NCBI RefSeq assembly: GCF_963675165.1
Contig: NC_087378.1
Span: 3,135,525-3,199,524 of the forward strand
Length of the DNA: 64,000 nt
Reading direction: 5' to 3'
Source: Halichondria panicea
Lineage: Eukaryota; Porifera; Demospongiae; Suberitida; Halichondriidae
In this document: piece by piece, positions 30,402 through 43,300 of the stretch
Position numbering within the stretch: position 1 is the stretch's first letter
Layout: the number at the start of each line of letters is the position of its first letter
Notes under the pieces: model-generated
Database searches by the model: none
Told to the model about the DNA's origin: nothing
Seen by the model: the letters and a program-made list of their open reading frames with translations, nothing else
Translations under genes and position numbers: made by a program

Positions 30402-31965
30402 TGTATTATCATAGATGATACAGTACTGACGTGGATGTGAAACGTTTCCGGATTCCGGTATTCTGCTTGAAGCTATCATAGTAACGGGCATATCCGAAGT
30501 AATTTACTAGTTTCCGTAAATTAGGCAATTTGATCCAAATAAACGCCGAGGAAATTATCGAGGTTATACCAAGCAGCTGTGTAAGTGAGTTGGCAGAACT
30601 GGCCAGAGACAGATAAAAGAGAATCTATGTATTAACAGAAAGGATATTGATGCTGCAAGTGTATTAAGTGAAGACAGTAGTAGTGACTGTGAGGAGGTAG
30701 AATGAGTAGAGGAAGTACAGTCCAGTGCAAGATGATATTAACTATTCTATAATTAGTCTAGTAAATAGTCTATAATTATTATTTTATAGTAGATCTACCC
30801 CTGTACCCATGTAATTATATCCAAAAAGCAAGCCACTCAATGTTGGTAGCATGCATGTAGATCAAAAAAAGTGTGACTGACTCATAACACTAGCATGAGA
30901 TAAGCAAACGGGTGAAATTGTTGATTATCTGTACGTGTACGTGTACGTATACATGCTAATATTATAATAGTCTTGAGAGTATTAATTTATAGTACACGAT
31001 AAACTGTTTCTTGATCGTTTACGAAGTGGCTGTGAGAGAGACACATTCCAACTTGCCGGTTCGAAATTCCTATACAAGTGTAGATACACGACACTTGAAA
31101 AGAGGTTGGACGTTAATGCTGTCTTCACTGATGGTGTTGCCTAGAGAAGTAGCACTCGAGTAGGTCCTGGGATAAATTTCACTTGATAGTATAATTAGCT
31201 AACATTTGGCAATTGATATCTTAGCTCAGCGAAAGACAACACTGCAATTTGGAAAGTTTAATGACATGTACATGTACGTGTGAACTTATTGATAGAAATC
31301 ATAATTGTAGTTGTAATAAGAACGTAGCATTAATTTTTGTTTAACAGTACATGTACATGGATTTTACATATTTTTCTTGAGGCTGTATTTTTCCAATAAC
31401 TTTACTGTATGCTTAGTTAATAGATTCTCCTGCTGCATCAATACACGAAGGTTTTCATCAGCTAAATATGCAAAAAGTAGGCTCAACAGGTTTAGAAATA
31501 ATCTCACGCAAAAAGTGCAACTAACTCATGCTTTAGCCCTTTCTATAGCACTTAAACTTTCATAACAGTTGTCAAACATAGATTCTCCTCATAGTTTACA
31601 GTGTACTTCAAGTATTACTACTGAATGGTAACCTGAATATTTACTGTCCAAGCCAAAAATCTCACACAAAGTATTTTTACAGGAAAATTTATGCTAAAAT
31701 ATGATATTCTCCCATGAGCTTAGAGAAACTAGTCTTACCTACAAGCCCACTGCAAGTATCAATGTGTGCCGGTCATTTTCACCAGTTTTCAGACACGGAA
31801 CACTATTTCTACTACGCTCTGGTTGCTATATAAACATGACAGTTACAGGGTATCTAACATAATCTGCTCGTTACCATGATAGCTTCAGACAATTCCCGTG
31901 GACCCCTCCGGATACTAGGCCGTTTCACATCCACGTCAGTACTGTATCATCTATGGTATTATACA
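30402..31965. mobile_element. 1.56-kb element with ~100-bp TIRs
   Basis: TGTATTATCATAGATGATAC, AGTACTGACGTGGATGTGAA and, further in, GAAGCTATCATAGTAACG are mirrored at the right end (CGTTACCATGATAGCTTC, TTCACATCCACGTCAGTACT). The interior has no recognised transposase; frames near 30540-30710 are stop-interrupted. Confidence 0.7.
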
Positions 31966-32049
31966 CCAATAATTATTTATGTGGGCCCTTAATTAATGGG
32001 AGTTAATGATATTCATAGTTCGCGATAGTAACAAAAACAGTAACACTCC

Positions 32050-32355
32050 TTTTTTAACTAGCATAAACTCAAAAAATAAATGCCTAACACATTTGCTACT
32101 ATAAATTTACAATATTCTGTGTATCTCAGAACCTACCAGTAGCCTTCCGTTGGAGCTCAAAAGTTGCACAAGGTAATGAAGTACTTGCACAACAAATTTC
32201 AGATCTTAACTCAAGATAGTTTCATGCCTAACATATTTTCAATGTACACATATTCTAGCAGCCATTTTGGAATGATGATGTCATATGATGTAACAGGTGG
32301 TGGTCCAATGGAAGCGCCAATAGTTGAACTTTCAGTACCTGCACTCAAATTGATC
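32050..32355 (-). repeat. 300-bp dispersed repeat, copy 2
   Basis: Reverse complement of 12235-12530 with scattered differences and small indels. It ends at TTCAGTACCTGCACTCAAAT, a junction also seen near 20983. Confidence 0.75.
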
Positions 32356-32440
32356 CAATCACATTTAGTTTAGAAGATATTCACAAAAACGTAAAAAATC
32401 AAAAGTTCTACTCTCTTTGGTTGTTGCACTGTAGATTTCC

Positions 32441-32503
32441 AGACTGGAAACCACTCCCTTCGCTCTGGGTTTCTCCCGAGAAAAGGGGAGTGGTTTCCAG
32501 TCT
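32441..32503. repeat. short palindrome related to the 28867 MITE
   Basis: AGACTGGAAACCACTCCC and the reverse complement GGGGAGTGGTTTCCAGTCT are separated by about 25 bp. Probably a minimal deletion derivative of the family. Confidence 0.75.
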
Positions 32504-33402
32504 TCATGAAAGAAATGTACTTTTGGGAATTATGCCCCGCCCTCCCAGGAATAACTCAATTGGCTTTCTATAGGCTACTACAATAGTTAGTAGGAAGAAA
32601 ACCTTACTATGGAATTCTAAAATTCCACTCAAAACACAGTTATGTCTCTTATAATTATAGGCAGAAGAGTTTGACGTCATTGGGCAACAAGTTAGTACAT
32701 GACGTTATTGCATACATGACGTTATTGCAGGTGCCCAGAGGAGGCTAATCGAGGCACGCGTGTCGTATACCTCTTCGGCAGGCGCCCGCCCTCGTGCAAC
32801 ATGCCATATGGACGGTTGTCATTATAATTATGGCATGTTGCACTCGTGCTGCATGGGCAATGACTAATACGTACTCTTTAGTTATTTTGAGTAATTTTCT
32901 TCCGATGGCTTTACTTTTTTTAGTGATTTGACACAGTCACTGCTAAGTTCTCTGTATCGTTTCTTTTTGAGAACCGAGTCAATACCCTTTTGTTGGCATA
33001 CCCGCTCCTCAGGTATAATCAGCATGGATCTATAAATTTGAGTAGTATAGTGGAATTTTCGTGGGGTAAAATAATTATTCATAGGCAAGCTGACCTCCAG
33101 GACACGAAAATGTATGCGTGGTTTACCGTAATGCATGCAATGACATCAAATGAATTTTTTTACTCATGAAAATCACCGTGTCATAATTTTAATTGTTTAC
33201 CCCACGGAAAATCAGGTATAACCTTGACAAATTATGCTATTTTACCTGTAATCCCAGTTTGTTGCACCCATTTTTCATAATTATATGGAAACAGACAATT
33301 TATTTGTAGTTGCATTGTAGCATTACAGAAAGCTGAAATCCCACAATGGCCACAAAACCAGCAAGAGTTGCACTCCAATTAGAGCTATATATTTAGTGCC
33401 CG

Positions 33403-34050
33403 TGGATTGCAGTGCACTTATATACAAGAAAATTGCTTAACAGCAAAACCACAATTAGATTTAATTATAATTTCGACTATTATTATCCTAAGCTTGCACT
33501 AGCTTTTATTATGGCCACTGTTTTTAGCAACGTATAATAGGTATAATGTGAGCAAACCCAATCTACAGGCTGGGAGAATGTTAACCTTAAGCCCAAGAAG
33601 TCACTCATGCATATAGATACCTGCAGGGTACCGTATAGCGGGTAATTTTCGGGGGACAAAATATTTGTGGTTCAGCAATATTGAGACATTTCGTGGGTAA
33701 TATTTTCGTGGTAGCTGCTTGCACTGCAGGTAAAGGTAGGCAAGGTCGCTTCAATCGTGGGTAAAATATTTTGCCCCACAAAAATTACCCGCTATACGGT
33801 ACTTATGATAGCATTCTTGAAAAGCCTATAGCTATATAGTAGTGTATGTACATGTACATGCATGTAAATTACATTTGTTTGATAGGGGGGGGGTGGTGCC
33901 TAGAGAGGTTCAATGAGTGTCTGCGCTAAAAAGTTTGTTTGTCAGTTTGTCTATACTGTAATAAAGTTGATATTTAATCTTTGTAAGATTGTGGTTTTGC
34001 TGTTTCAATGTTCGGCAATTCTCTGCACGTGCATACTGCAATCACATTAT
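33403..34050. mobile_element. TIR element related to 25250-25645, with nested MITE
   Basis: The left end GTGGATTGCAGTGCACTT and CAGCAAAACCAC, and the right end GTGGTTTTGCTGTTT, match the family. A TACCGTATA-type MITE (33629-33801) is inserted inside. Confidence 0.65.
33629..33801. mobile_element. TACCGTATA-family MITE, short type
   Basis: TACCGTATAGCGGGTAATTT at the left and AAATTACCCGCTATACGGTA at the right are near-perfect TIRs of about 30 bp; 173 bp in all. Confidence 0.85.
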
Positions 34051-34256
34051 TACCACCACAGAGACTTGCAGCCTGGTCCGTGGCTAAACTATAATTATAA
34101 CCAGAGGTACGACAACTGGACTAAAATAATGTGTAGCAAACGTCCTGTGCCAATATAATATTATTATAGAATGGGCAGGTACGTTGGTCAATTCAAATAC
34201 ATAATAATAATTATCGATTTCCTATGGTGACAAAGTAAAACACAGGTATAAAAGAA

Positions 34257-34394
34257 TTAAAGCTTAGGAACAAGTTTAACTTCTGCACGTGCGTAAGAGT
34301 CTTTCAAAGCTTTTAGCCGCTCGCTATCAGCAACTTCTTCAGAAGAAGGTCTTTTTGAAGCAATAGGAGTCATCAACCAATCCACCATGTCGGC
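34257..34394 (-). CDS. EIF2AK3: PERK exon 16 (C-terminus)
   Basis: ADMVDWLMTPIASKRPSSEE, the last kinase helices with the conserved Arg-Pro, then a short tail ending in TAA at 34259-34257. Upper end at a GCAG acceptor. Confidence 0.95.
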   Translation of the reverse strand, partial: ADMVDWLMTPIASKRPSSEEVADSERLKALKDSYARAEVKLVPKL

Positions 34395-37300
34395 CTGCAT
34401 GCAGGGGCATCAGATATAGGTCAAATTTTCATGGTGCAAAATGCTACGTTTTCCCATTGGACGCAAAAACTAGTATGCAAAGCTCTTGGTGTGTGTGGTT
34501 TCCTGGCATTATAATACGCAAATAATTATTACAACTGCGAACATAAATTTTCTTCTGAAACCAAATAGCGAAAAGTTGTACCGTTCCACTATACGGTAGA
34601 TATACAATGTTATTTGCATGCATGTAAGTACTGAAGGTTAGACAATACAATAATCATAAGTCGGAATGGCTTACAAAACATCATAAACAACTCACTTCTA
34701 GTGGGAGATGTGTCTTAAATCTTTCGGGAAATTTTCTATTTCTGATATTGTCCAACTCTTGTACCCTTTCCATTTGTGTGCTGAAAGGGTACAAAAGCTC
34801 GAAGAAAATTACCCCCAGTGCAAAAATGTCAACTTTGTTGTTGTACTTGGTTGCTGACAGTTGCTCAGGACTTATGTAAAAATGGGTACCAACGTTTCCT
34901 GTGTGCTGCTTATGGTCGTCTCCAAGCGATTTTAGAGCGAGATAAGAGCTACCGATATTGGCAAAAACACTGCCAGTTACTAAACCGAAATCTCCAACCT
35001 TGACTTGACCATCAAGAGAAAAGAAGATGTTAGACGGCTTTAGATCACGATGCATCATTCCTTTATTGTGAACATACAGAACTGCTTCTAACGTCTGTAT
35101 AATAAAATAAATCATCACGATAACTGATAATAAATTATACGTGTATATACAATAAACCTGCTCAAAGAAGTACATCACCATCTGCTTTTTCCTATTCAGA
35201 ACATTTGTAGATAACCAGTCTTTGAGACTCTCTTTTTGACAAAGTTGCATCTGAATGAATAAGTACGTAGGGGGCTCTGCTATGAGGTCCGTTATACTGT
35301 CTGCAACACAAAGTAAATTATTGTAATTATACTTATTGACAAATTCGAAAAAACAAAACGAACAGGGTCAGTATACTAAATGTATGGCAATGTACATGTA
35401 GTTCAATATACATACCTTGTCTCTCCCTGTCCTCAATGGAGTCAGAACATGCACTACTTAATGAAAGATCATCTCTGTTATCAAGAAGGTGACGGTTGAA
35501 ACATCCCCCTTGATTTGATCTATAATAACCCAGTTGAGACCCACTATAACTATGCTGCCCTTCATCCTGAAACTCAATTACAAAAGAAGAGCTGTCAAAG
35601 AAATGGTATGTACACAGTTATAGTTAAGTAATATAACTTTACACCCACCTTCTTGATTCAGATGCTGTTATTGGAGGAAGGACAGAGTGAATTGTAGAGT
35701 GATTGAGAGAGTTGAATGAAGGACATGGTGAGAAACCTTCACTACTTAACAAAGACGTATTACCAATTTGAGATAAACTGATCAAAGATCTGGTGTTCCC
35801 CCGTTTACCATCTTCTTTGCAAATGATATTACTGTGGTGATTCAGAACTTCATGAGTGGTGTGGGACTGAGATTCGCCAGCACTACAAAAAAGAAATAAC
35901 TGTATTATTATAATCTTCTATTGGACACTTATAAGTCAGGCAATTTTCAATGTTCTAATACAGCGGACACTCTGGTGCTTTGAAAAGTTGAGTAAGCAAT
36001 GTAGCTTTATAGCCAGCAAGAGTGCTGAAGTTAGATAGCTCGGAGGATTAGCAAATTTTAGATAGCTATAGTGCAACTATTCAGTCGCACACTGTTCTAT
36101 TAAATTTAGCTAGCTGCATGCTTGTTCTAATTATTCCAGACATTTCACGTGATCTATAAAAATATATTCCAATTGTACTTGGGCAATTCCAAAATATCGT
36201 CAGGAATAAGGAGAAGGAGCGGCTGAGTACGGGGATCACGTTTCATAAGTGATTATGACAGAGTCACTTAAGTGGTTGAATCTCTACATGTGTTATACGC
36301 AATGCAGGGCTGCAGTTTGCAAGCACTTAGTTGCTTCCATACAAGGAAGTGCGGTTTCACGGGAAATTACGAAACGTGATCCCCGAGTATACGTTGAAGT
36401 TAGCCGCTCCTTCTCTTTATGGGCTCCTGATATCGTATAGCGCAAAATTTTCGAGGCTTTCGTGGAATGACTGCTTACCAGAAGCCACGCCTTTAATTTT
36501 TGCACGTTATAGCAAATTAAAGAACAACTTTGTTGAACTTAATTTTCGTGTAGGATTGCTAACACGAAATCAGTGAAAATTAAGCCCCTCGAAAATATCC
36601 GGTAATATTACTACTTTTTGCTATCCGATAAAATTAGAACCCATACATATACTTCATAGAATCTCTCGAATTGTGGCTAGAAAAGATGTACCATTCAGTC
36701 ATCTCAAAGCAAAAGACAAAAACATCAGCAGACTGCTGTGCATGCACACATGACAAAAATATTAGATAATAGTCACAGCAGTTGGTACAAGGCATGCTAT
36801 CTGCTATTACAGAGGGATCCGCTATTTAGAGTTTAAGAGGTTCCACTGAACCCGCGTAGACACTGTTTTGAAGGGATTTAGAAGCAAAGGCACTGCACGA
36901 GTGTACTATGAGTGCCTGAGGACTTCTAAATCACATGGACACCTACAAAACGGTATTAATTTTAGATACATGTACAGTGCATGTGCATGTGCAAGCCTTG
37001 CCTCGAGGCTTAACTATAATTATTTTGCTTGATACTAACTTGGGGTACTAAGTAAGTTGTAGGAGGTAGACAAACTAACTTTTGCATTCTGGCAAGTAGC
37101 GCGATAGGTTTTGCGAAGTGATGAACACTCACCTGGTGTCAAACAACCACCATGCAGAAGATACCGTATAGAGCTTTATTTTCGAGCTAAAATTGCGCGG
37201 TTCTTGCAGATTGACCTTGAACCTAGAGTACCTCGAAAATTGTTTACTTCCAGTATTGAATCTCTCCACGCACTGAAAATGAAATCCCTCAATATGTGTG

Positions 37301-40300
37301 GAAATATTAGCTCCTCGAAAATAAAACATTATACGGTATAAGGCCAAGAAATATAACTATAACGTTTTGCAAGCCAGTATTTAAAATAGGCAAAGAAATG
37401 CGAGTGTTTGCAACCATTCTGTATCTGTGAGCACATTTGAGCACAATAATCCACTCACTACGAGGCTCTCCTGGAGAGTGGCATCCATTCCTTCATCTCA
37501 GTCCATCCTGGCGGAGCTTTCTCCACCCATGAGTGAAAGTATCTTACAATGGCTGGGTGATCCAAGCGGGCAAGAGCATGAACTTCTCTCATCACTTTTT
37601 CTTTAGCTGATTTGCTTGTTGGCAGCTTGATCCTCTTTATGGCATACTCACCACCATCCAGCTTGTTTTGAACATGATAGACAATACCAAATCCACCTTT
37701 ACCCAAGTGGCCTTTAAGTTCATAATCACTATCAAATCGGGGTATAGGTCTGTAGATTAAATCATCACTTAAATATCAACTTAGCATACATGTACGTATA
37801 TATACGAGTACTTGCCGTTCTTCTGGAATAGTATCCGTGCTCATATTTAATCCCACGAGAGTCTCTGTGGAGGAGCTTGGAGAAGAAACAGGTGACTTAG
37901 GTGAGCCATTTGCAATAATACTTTCACCTGACACAGCACATAGCGGTTGTAACACAGGAAAAAAAGCGTTCTCCTAAAGTGTGATTAGGCATTATAATGA
38001 GACCTTTTACCTTATTAATTAGTCTTTTAATTATTATTTAGAATACATAAGTTTGTGCCGAGTGCACCAGCTTAAAATACGCAAATTTGGCTATAGGTGT
38101 GTTCTAAAGTAGTCACGTGATCTGTACAGCCTGCCGTTTGACCTGTTAAACCCTACATATTTTGAATCCAATGTAGGGTTTAACATTGTTGGTGTTATTT
38201 ATGTGGATAAACAGGTAAATTATACTTTTAATTGGCTGGAGATCGTGTAAACAGCATTAATAATTATAACTTACTGAGTTCATGTTTCCATTTGATTCAC
38301 TCATGAGCTTTCTCAGACGATTGTGATGACGAATATGACTCAAAATCATCACAAATGCCCCGAACAAAATATATTTTGTAAAACTCCAAGCTAAGGATAC
38401 CAAAGTTCCATGCTTGTTTGGGATAGGAGGTGCCTCGTCCCAAGTGGAGATTTCTCCAGAGTCATTATCTTCAGCAGTGCCATAGTCACTATATGAGGGC
38501 TCCAGGTAAAAGTACACTGCATATCCTACAGAGACACGGCATGCATGTCAATGTACCTACAACCATGCATTAATTGATGCTAAACTCCTGAGTATGGAAT
38601 AGCTAATAGACTTTGCTACACACGAGTCTGAAAGACTGCGATGGCCTTAATATAACATGACTATAGAAGCCTCTTACTTGCACATAATTATTGAGCAGCT
38701 ATATAGCAACCTACACACACGACACTACCGTATACCTCACTGCGCAATGCAATGCGCATGCATGAGCACACCAATTCATAATTACACTACATCGATCGAC
38801 AAGTATTTCATGCATTTGTACCTATATTGGCATAAGTGCGCATTATACTGTGTATTATAGTATCATAATAATTATACCCTATCTCATACCATTCGGGCCT
38901 GCCGTGCACATTTGAGCAAATCCATTATTGTATACAGTCAATGACTTGGTTCCAGCATCACTTTCAGTGAAAGAATCAGTTTCAGTAGGGGTGGGCAATG
39001 CGTAATAAAAGACCTATATAATAATAGTCGGATACATGCATGTTTTAAGATTTAGACACACAATTACTATAATTATAGGGATAGTGTATGTCAATTGGAA
39101 CCTCTAATTACGACACTTTGAGGTCAATAAAAACATCACACTTGTGGAGGTCGGAGGTTCTGAGGTTTTGTATATGCATGACTTCCTGGGTTTCCTTTGC
39201 CAAGGGAGGTATTAAGTGCTCGTATAGGTTACACTGTACTAACCCCGATAGGATTATAGCTTCCCAAAGCTTTCCTCTGTCTGCTAGAAAAGCTTTCTAA
39301 TTGTTGGACCATCAATCTCTCCTTGGTTGTTGCCACACTTAGATGATCTGTCACTCCTACCACAGGTTGAATGTAGTACCGGCTGTCATAATTAACAAGC
39401 ATCAGATGAGGAGAGTCCACAGGATATGCAGATAGGGAAACCGGCTGCACCCTTTCCAACCGTCCTCCATCATGAAGCCAAATATCCACAATAGGAGATG
39501 AGAGCTGCATGCAGGGGTATTGATTATAGTTTTCGCTTTTATATCAGATAGGCGAACAACTACATGAGTCAGTACAAGCAATAAGTAACTGCATGTGTAC
39601 TAAAGTCTATTTGTGTTGAGTTTGACCTTCATAAAGTTGTCATAACTTTGTCATACTTTACAGAAATTCAAAGTTTCATATACCATTGGATTCCTTGTTA
39701 AAAAGCGCTTCTATCTATATGCCAACCAGCTAAAAGTTAGCATTTTCCATGTAGAAGTCCCAGGCATACTTGTCCACCACATAAAGCATAAATGAAGCCA
39801 TAATTGACCACATAACTTCGGGGTCGAACACAACGCAAATAGACTTTAGCCTCATTCCCAGACCAAGTTGTCTCTAAAATAACGCTAGGCCTGGTAAAAA
39901 TTGCACATGGGCGTGTCTACTGCCAAGTTCACTGTCTGCAGCAACTGCATGGTAGAACAGTAGGGAACCATACAAAATTTCCATTCCTTCACACTGGAGT
40001 TGATAGTGTGTATACTCCTATACAGCTGCTCAAGAATGTACTGTATGAGTCGATTCTTGGTAGCAAATCTTGGAATTTTGCTAAAGCTTCTGTACGTTAT
40101 ACAAGCTTTGAAAACGCTGTTATAGGGAGGGACAAGCTACAGCTACGTTTTCACATTTTATAGCTGGTGTGGTTGCTCTTGAGGTGGTCGTTAATGGAGG
40201 TACATGTACAACTGTATACATAAGCTGTGATTGCATGCGCATGCTCATAATTTTATTAACCCGAGGCGTGTCGCGGCGCCGCGGGTTATAGTAGTTGTTC

Positions 40301-43300
40301 TGTGTATTTTGAGTCTACTAACCTGGATTTGATAACACTGTGTCTGTACCATGGATAGTCTCAACACAACAAGGTAGCAATTTTAAATTTGGTAGATTTT
40401 GATGTTAGGTTAAAGCCGAACCTGCACGTTGGCCTAGATGTGTACACGCGAATTTTACTCAAGCCTCAAATTAACGCTGAGGGTTTGCACTTCAGTGCTA
40501 TAGTTATTATTTATTATGCAAACCTTAGTTTGCCAGACAACAGATTCTTGAGAACTGGATGACCTACAGATAATACACATGTATTTACAAGAGTTATGAA
40601 TTGTGTCCATTCAGGCAGAGCCTGAACTGAAAGACAGAATATCGAATTAAACATAGGTAATTAAATATACTTGTTGTAAAAAGTTACCTGTCAATAGCAT
40701 TAAGCACTCCACCAACAGTGTCAACCTGTAATTTCCAAGGCAATAGGGCAGAGGTGTGACAAGAGAATTTGTCTTCAATTCCTTCTACTAGGGACAAATG
40801 CAGACTACCAACAGTGAAATTCCACCTAGAAAAATGTGAAGAACACGACAATGTGTTTATAAGAGTACAAATGCATGTAGATAACAATTGATATGAATGG
40901 GTGTCGAAGGGGAAATCTACTGAGTACATGTATATATATACCTGCCTACAGGAACAATCAATATGCATGTCAATGCATATGCTTTGCTTATTAGCCTTAT
41001 ACCGTACCCTCGCAAAAATAAGCCCATCCCCTCTTTTGCTTCAAAGTTCTTGCACAAATGTATTTCAGAGGCAGGGTGGGAGAGGCAGGGTAGGTCACTT
41101 TTAATAAAAACCTTAATCATCATCATCCTGAGTTCTTAACCGTTGCTTGGATTATAGCAGCTACCGTTTCTGTTGCTCTTGACCATTTATTTGCCTGCTT
41201 GGAAAGCTTGCTATACCTAGTTCTATCCAGTGCAGCAAAAACCATACCCTAGCTACAGAAGGCTAATTTTCCATAGCTTGTGGTTTCGAAGAATGCAATC
41301 AAAGGTCAAGGTTGCAATTAAATCTAAGATCTCTTCTCTCAAGCTGGATCGCCTGGGGCGCGATGGCTCAACTGATTTCTGCTACGAATATGAAGATGAA
41401 GCTAGTGGTTGTGTAACTGACTAGAAACTAACTTACTGTAGTATTACCTTAGTAGTGCTGTGTGTGTGGGGGTAACACGTGATGTGTTACACGTGTTCAG
41501 TTGAATATAAGAATTCTAAGTTACAATGGAGGTCCAGGCCGAGACTTAAATCACTTCACATCCAGGTCAATAGGAGACATAAGTTAACAAAAAGCTTTAG
41601 ACTCTGGTCTAGAACAGTATCTTTTGGAATCTGTAAGGAGCCTGAACGATGGCTGAAGAAGGTGAAGCGACGAGCACGTGGAACCCAAGGCCTGCCAATA
41701 CCTTTCGCGTCCAGGAGTATGAAGACGGAGTGGCTGAGACGTGTAGCCACAGCTCTGGAAGTGCCAGCGACGGCCTGTGGTTCAGACCTGAGGCTTATGC
41801 TGGAAGGTAGACTCACGGACATGGGCCGGCGTCCAGCTAATGTTCAAGCCTTTGTGGACTCTGGCGAGGAGGATCAAGCACCTATGCTCAGGCTCAGTGA
41901 TGAATGTTCCTGGAAGTGGATTTGGCGACAACTAGACCAGACGAAGCAGATGAGCCGGAGCTGGAGGAGGATGACTCTAGGAGGGCGGCCTCAACGGAGC
42001 AAAGGACAACGGAGCGAACAGACCCCGAGGCCACCGTGACCAGACTTTTGGAGGAGCAGACTAGCCTGGAAGAGAGGTTGAGAGCTCAAGCAGAGGAGCT
42101 AGAGGGAGCACATCACTCGTTGAGGGATGCTCAGAGGACAATAGAACAGCTGACAGAGGAGAGGGTACACCTGAAGGAGGAGGAGGCTGCTGCTGTGAGG
42201 GAGCAGCGGGAGCAGCTTGAAGAGCAAAAGACCAAAGTTAAGAGAATGTGGCGTATGAACTGAGAACAAATTACTATGTATCATGATGAATGTTGTAATA
42301 AAGATTATGAGATCGCTACGCTTCGGACTAGAATAGCTGAGCTAGAGGCGACAAGCGCCCGTGAACCAACTGTGCACAGTGCGGAGCGTGTCACGAGAGA
42401 TGTAGTGCCCCGCACGAGCCCTCGCCCGGTAACAGTAGCAGCCAGAGATGTAGTGCCAGACCGCCCGGTAGCAGCCAGATTCATACGGGATACAGTTAGT
42501 GGTGATAGGAGGGGGAAGCCCCCCCCCTGTGGGTTCGTTCTCTGCTGGGAACCCAGACGTGCGGTTCGAGGATTGGTTGCCAACACTGAAGAGGGCTTCT
42601 GAATGGAATAGGTGGTCTGAGGAGGAGTCTCTCCTGCAATTAGCTGGCCACCTGCGAGGTAAAGCCCTGCAGGAATGGAACCTGTTGGATAAGGAGCAGA
42701 AAGTGTCCTTCCAGAGTGCAGTGGAGGCCATACGTCGTAGGATAGATCCCCACAATAGAGTGATAGCAGCGACAGACTTCAGGCATACTTCACAAGTCGA
42801 AGGAGAGTTCTGATTACATCAGGCGAATAGAGCGGCTGTTTCAACTGCCTTACGTGTGAGACAAGAGACACAATGTTACATGGTCAACTGCATGGAGGGC
42901 TGCGGTATGATGTGGTCAAGAGTCCTGCTGTGTCTGGCGCCCAGTCGTACCAAGTTTGTTTAGCTGCCAGACAGGAGGAGAAAAGGGTGGCCAAGTTAAG
43001 GCGTAGACAACTCTATACCAGTAGTACTCGCAGTACCTCATCAACAAAGACCCAGGGAGGTTTCCAACAACCTACCCAAAAGCAACCTATCAGTCGGAGA
43101 TGTTATCTATGTGACTCCCCTGATCATTTAGCTAGGCAGTGTAAGTCACGGAAGACAGAGTCGAGGTATTTCCAACCAACCAAACCTGCTGGTACCAAGT
43201 CCGTCCGCTCAGAGCAGAACGATGCCATGATTACAGAGGAAGCAGAAGATCCTAGACAATACTTGTACTCATAATTATGATGAGGATGGAGAAGTAGGGC

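Larger units (their letters stand above)
24470..34256. other. intergenic region between the convergent genes
   Basis: No gene is supported over 9.8 kb. It is made of dispersed elements listed separately: TIR elements at 25250-25645, 26341-26750, 28867-29199, 29557-30006, 30402-31965, a 300-bp repeat at 32050-32355, a palindrome at 32441-32503 and a TIR element at 33403-34050. Divergent GAGAGTAGTA/GGAGCCGCT units run through 26190-27010. Confidence 0.6.

Noticed and set aside
34681-35250. Kinase segment as a single 189-codon exon
   Set aside because: It would place 21 hydrophobic residues in the kinase fold; good GT-AG sites at 35157 and 35095 remove them in phase.
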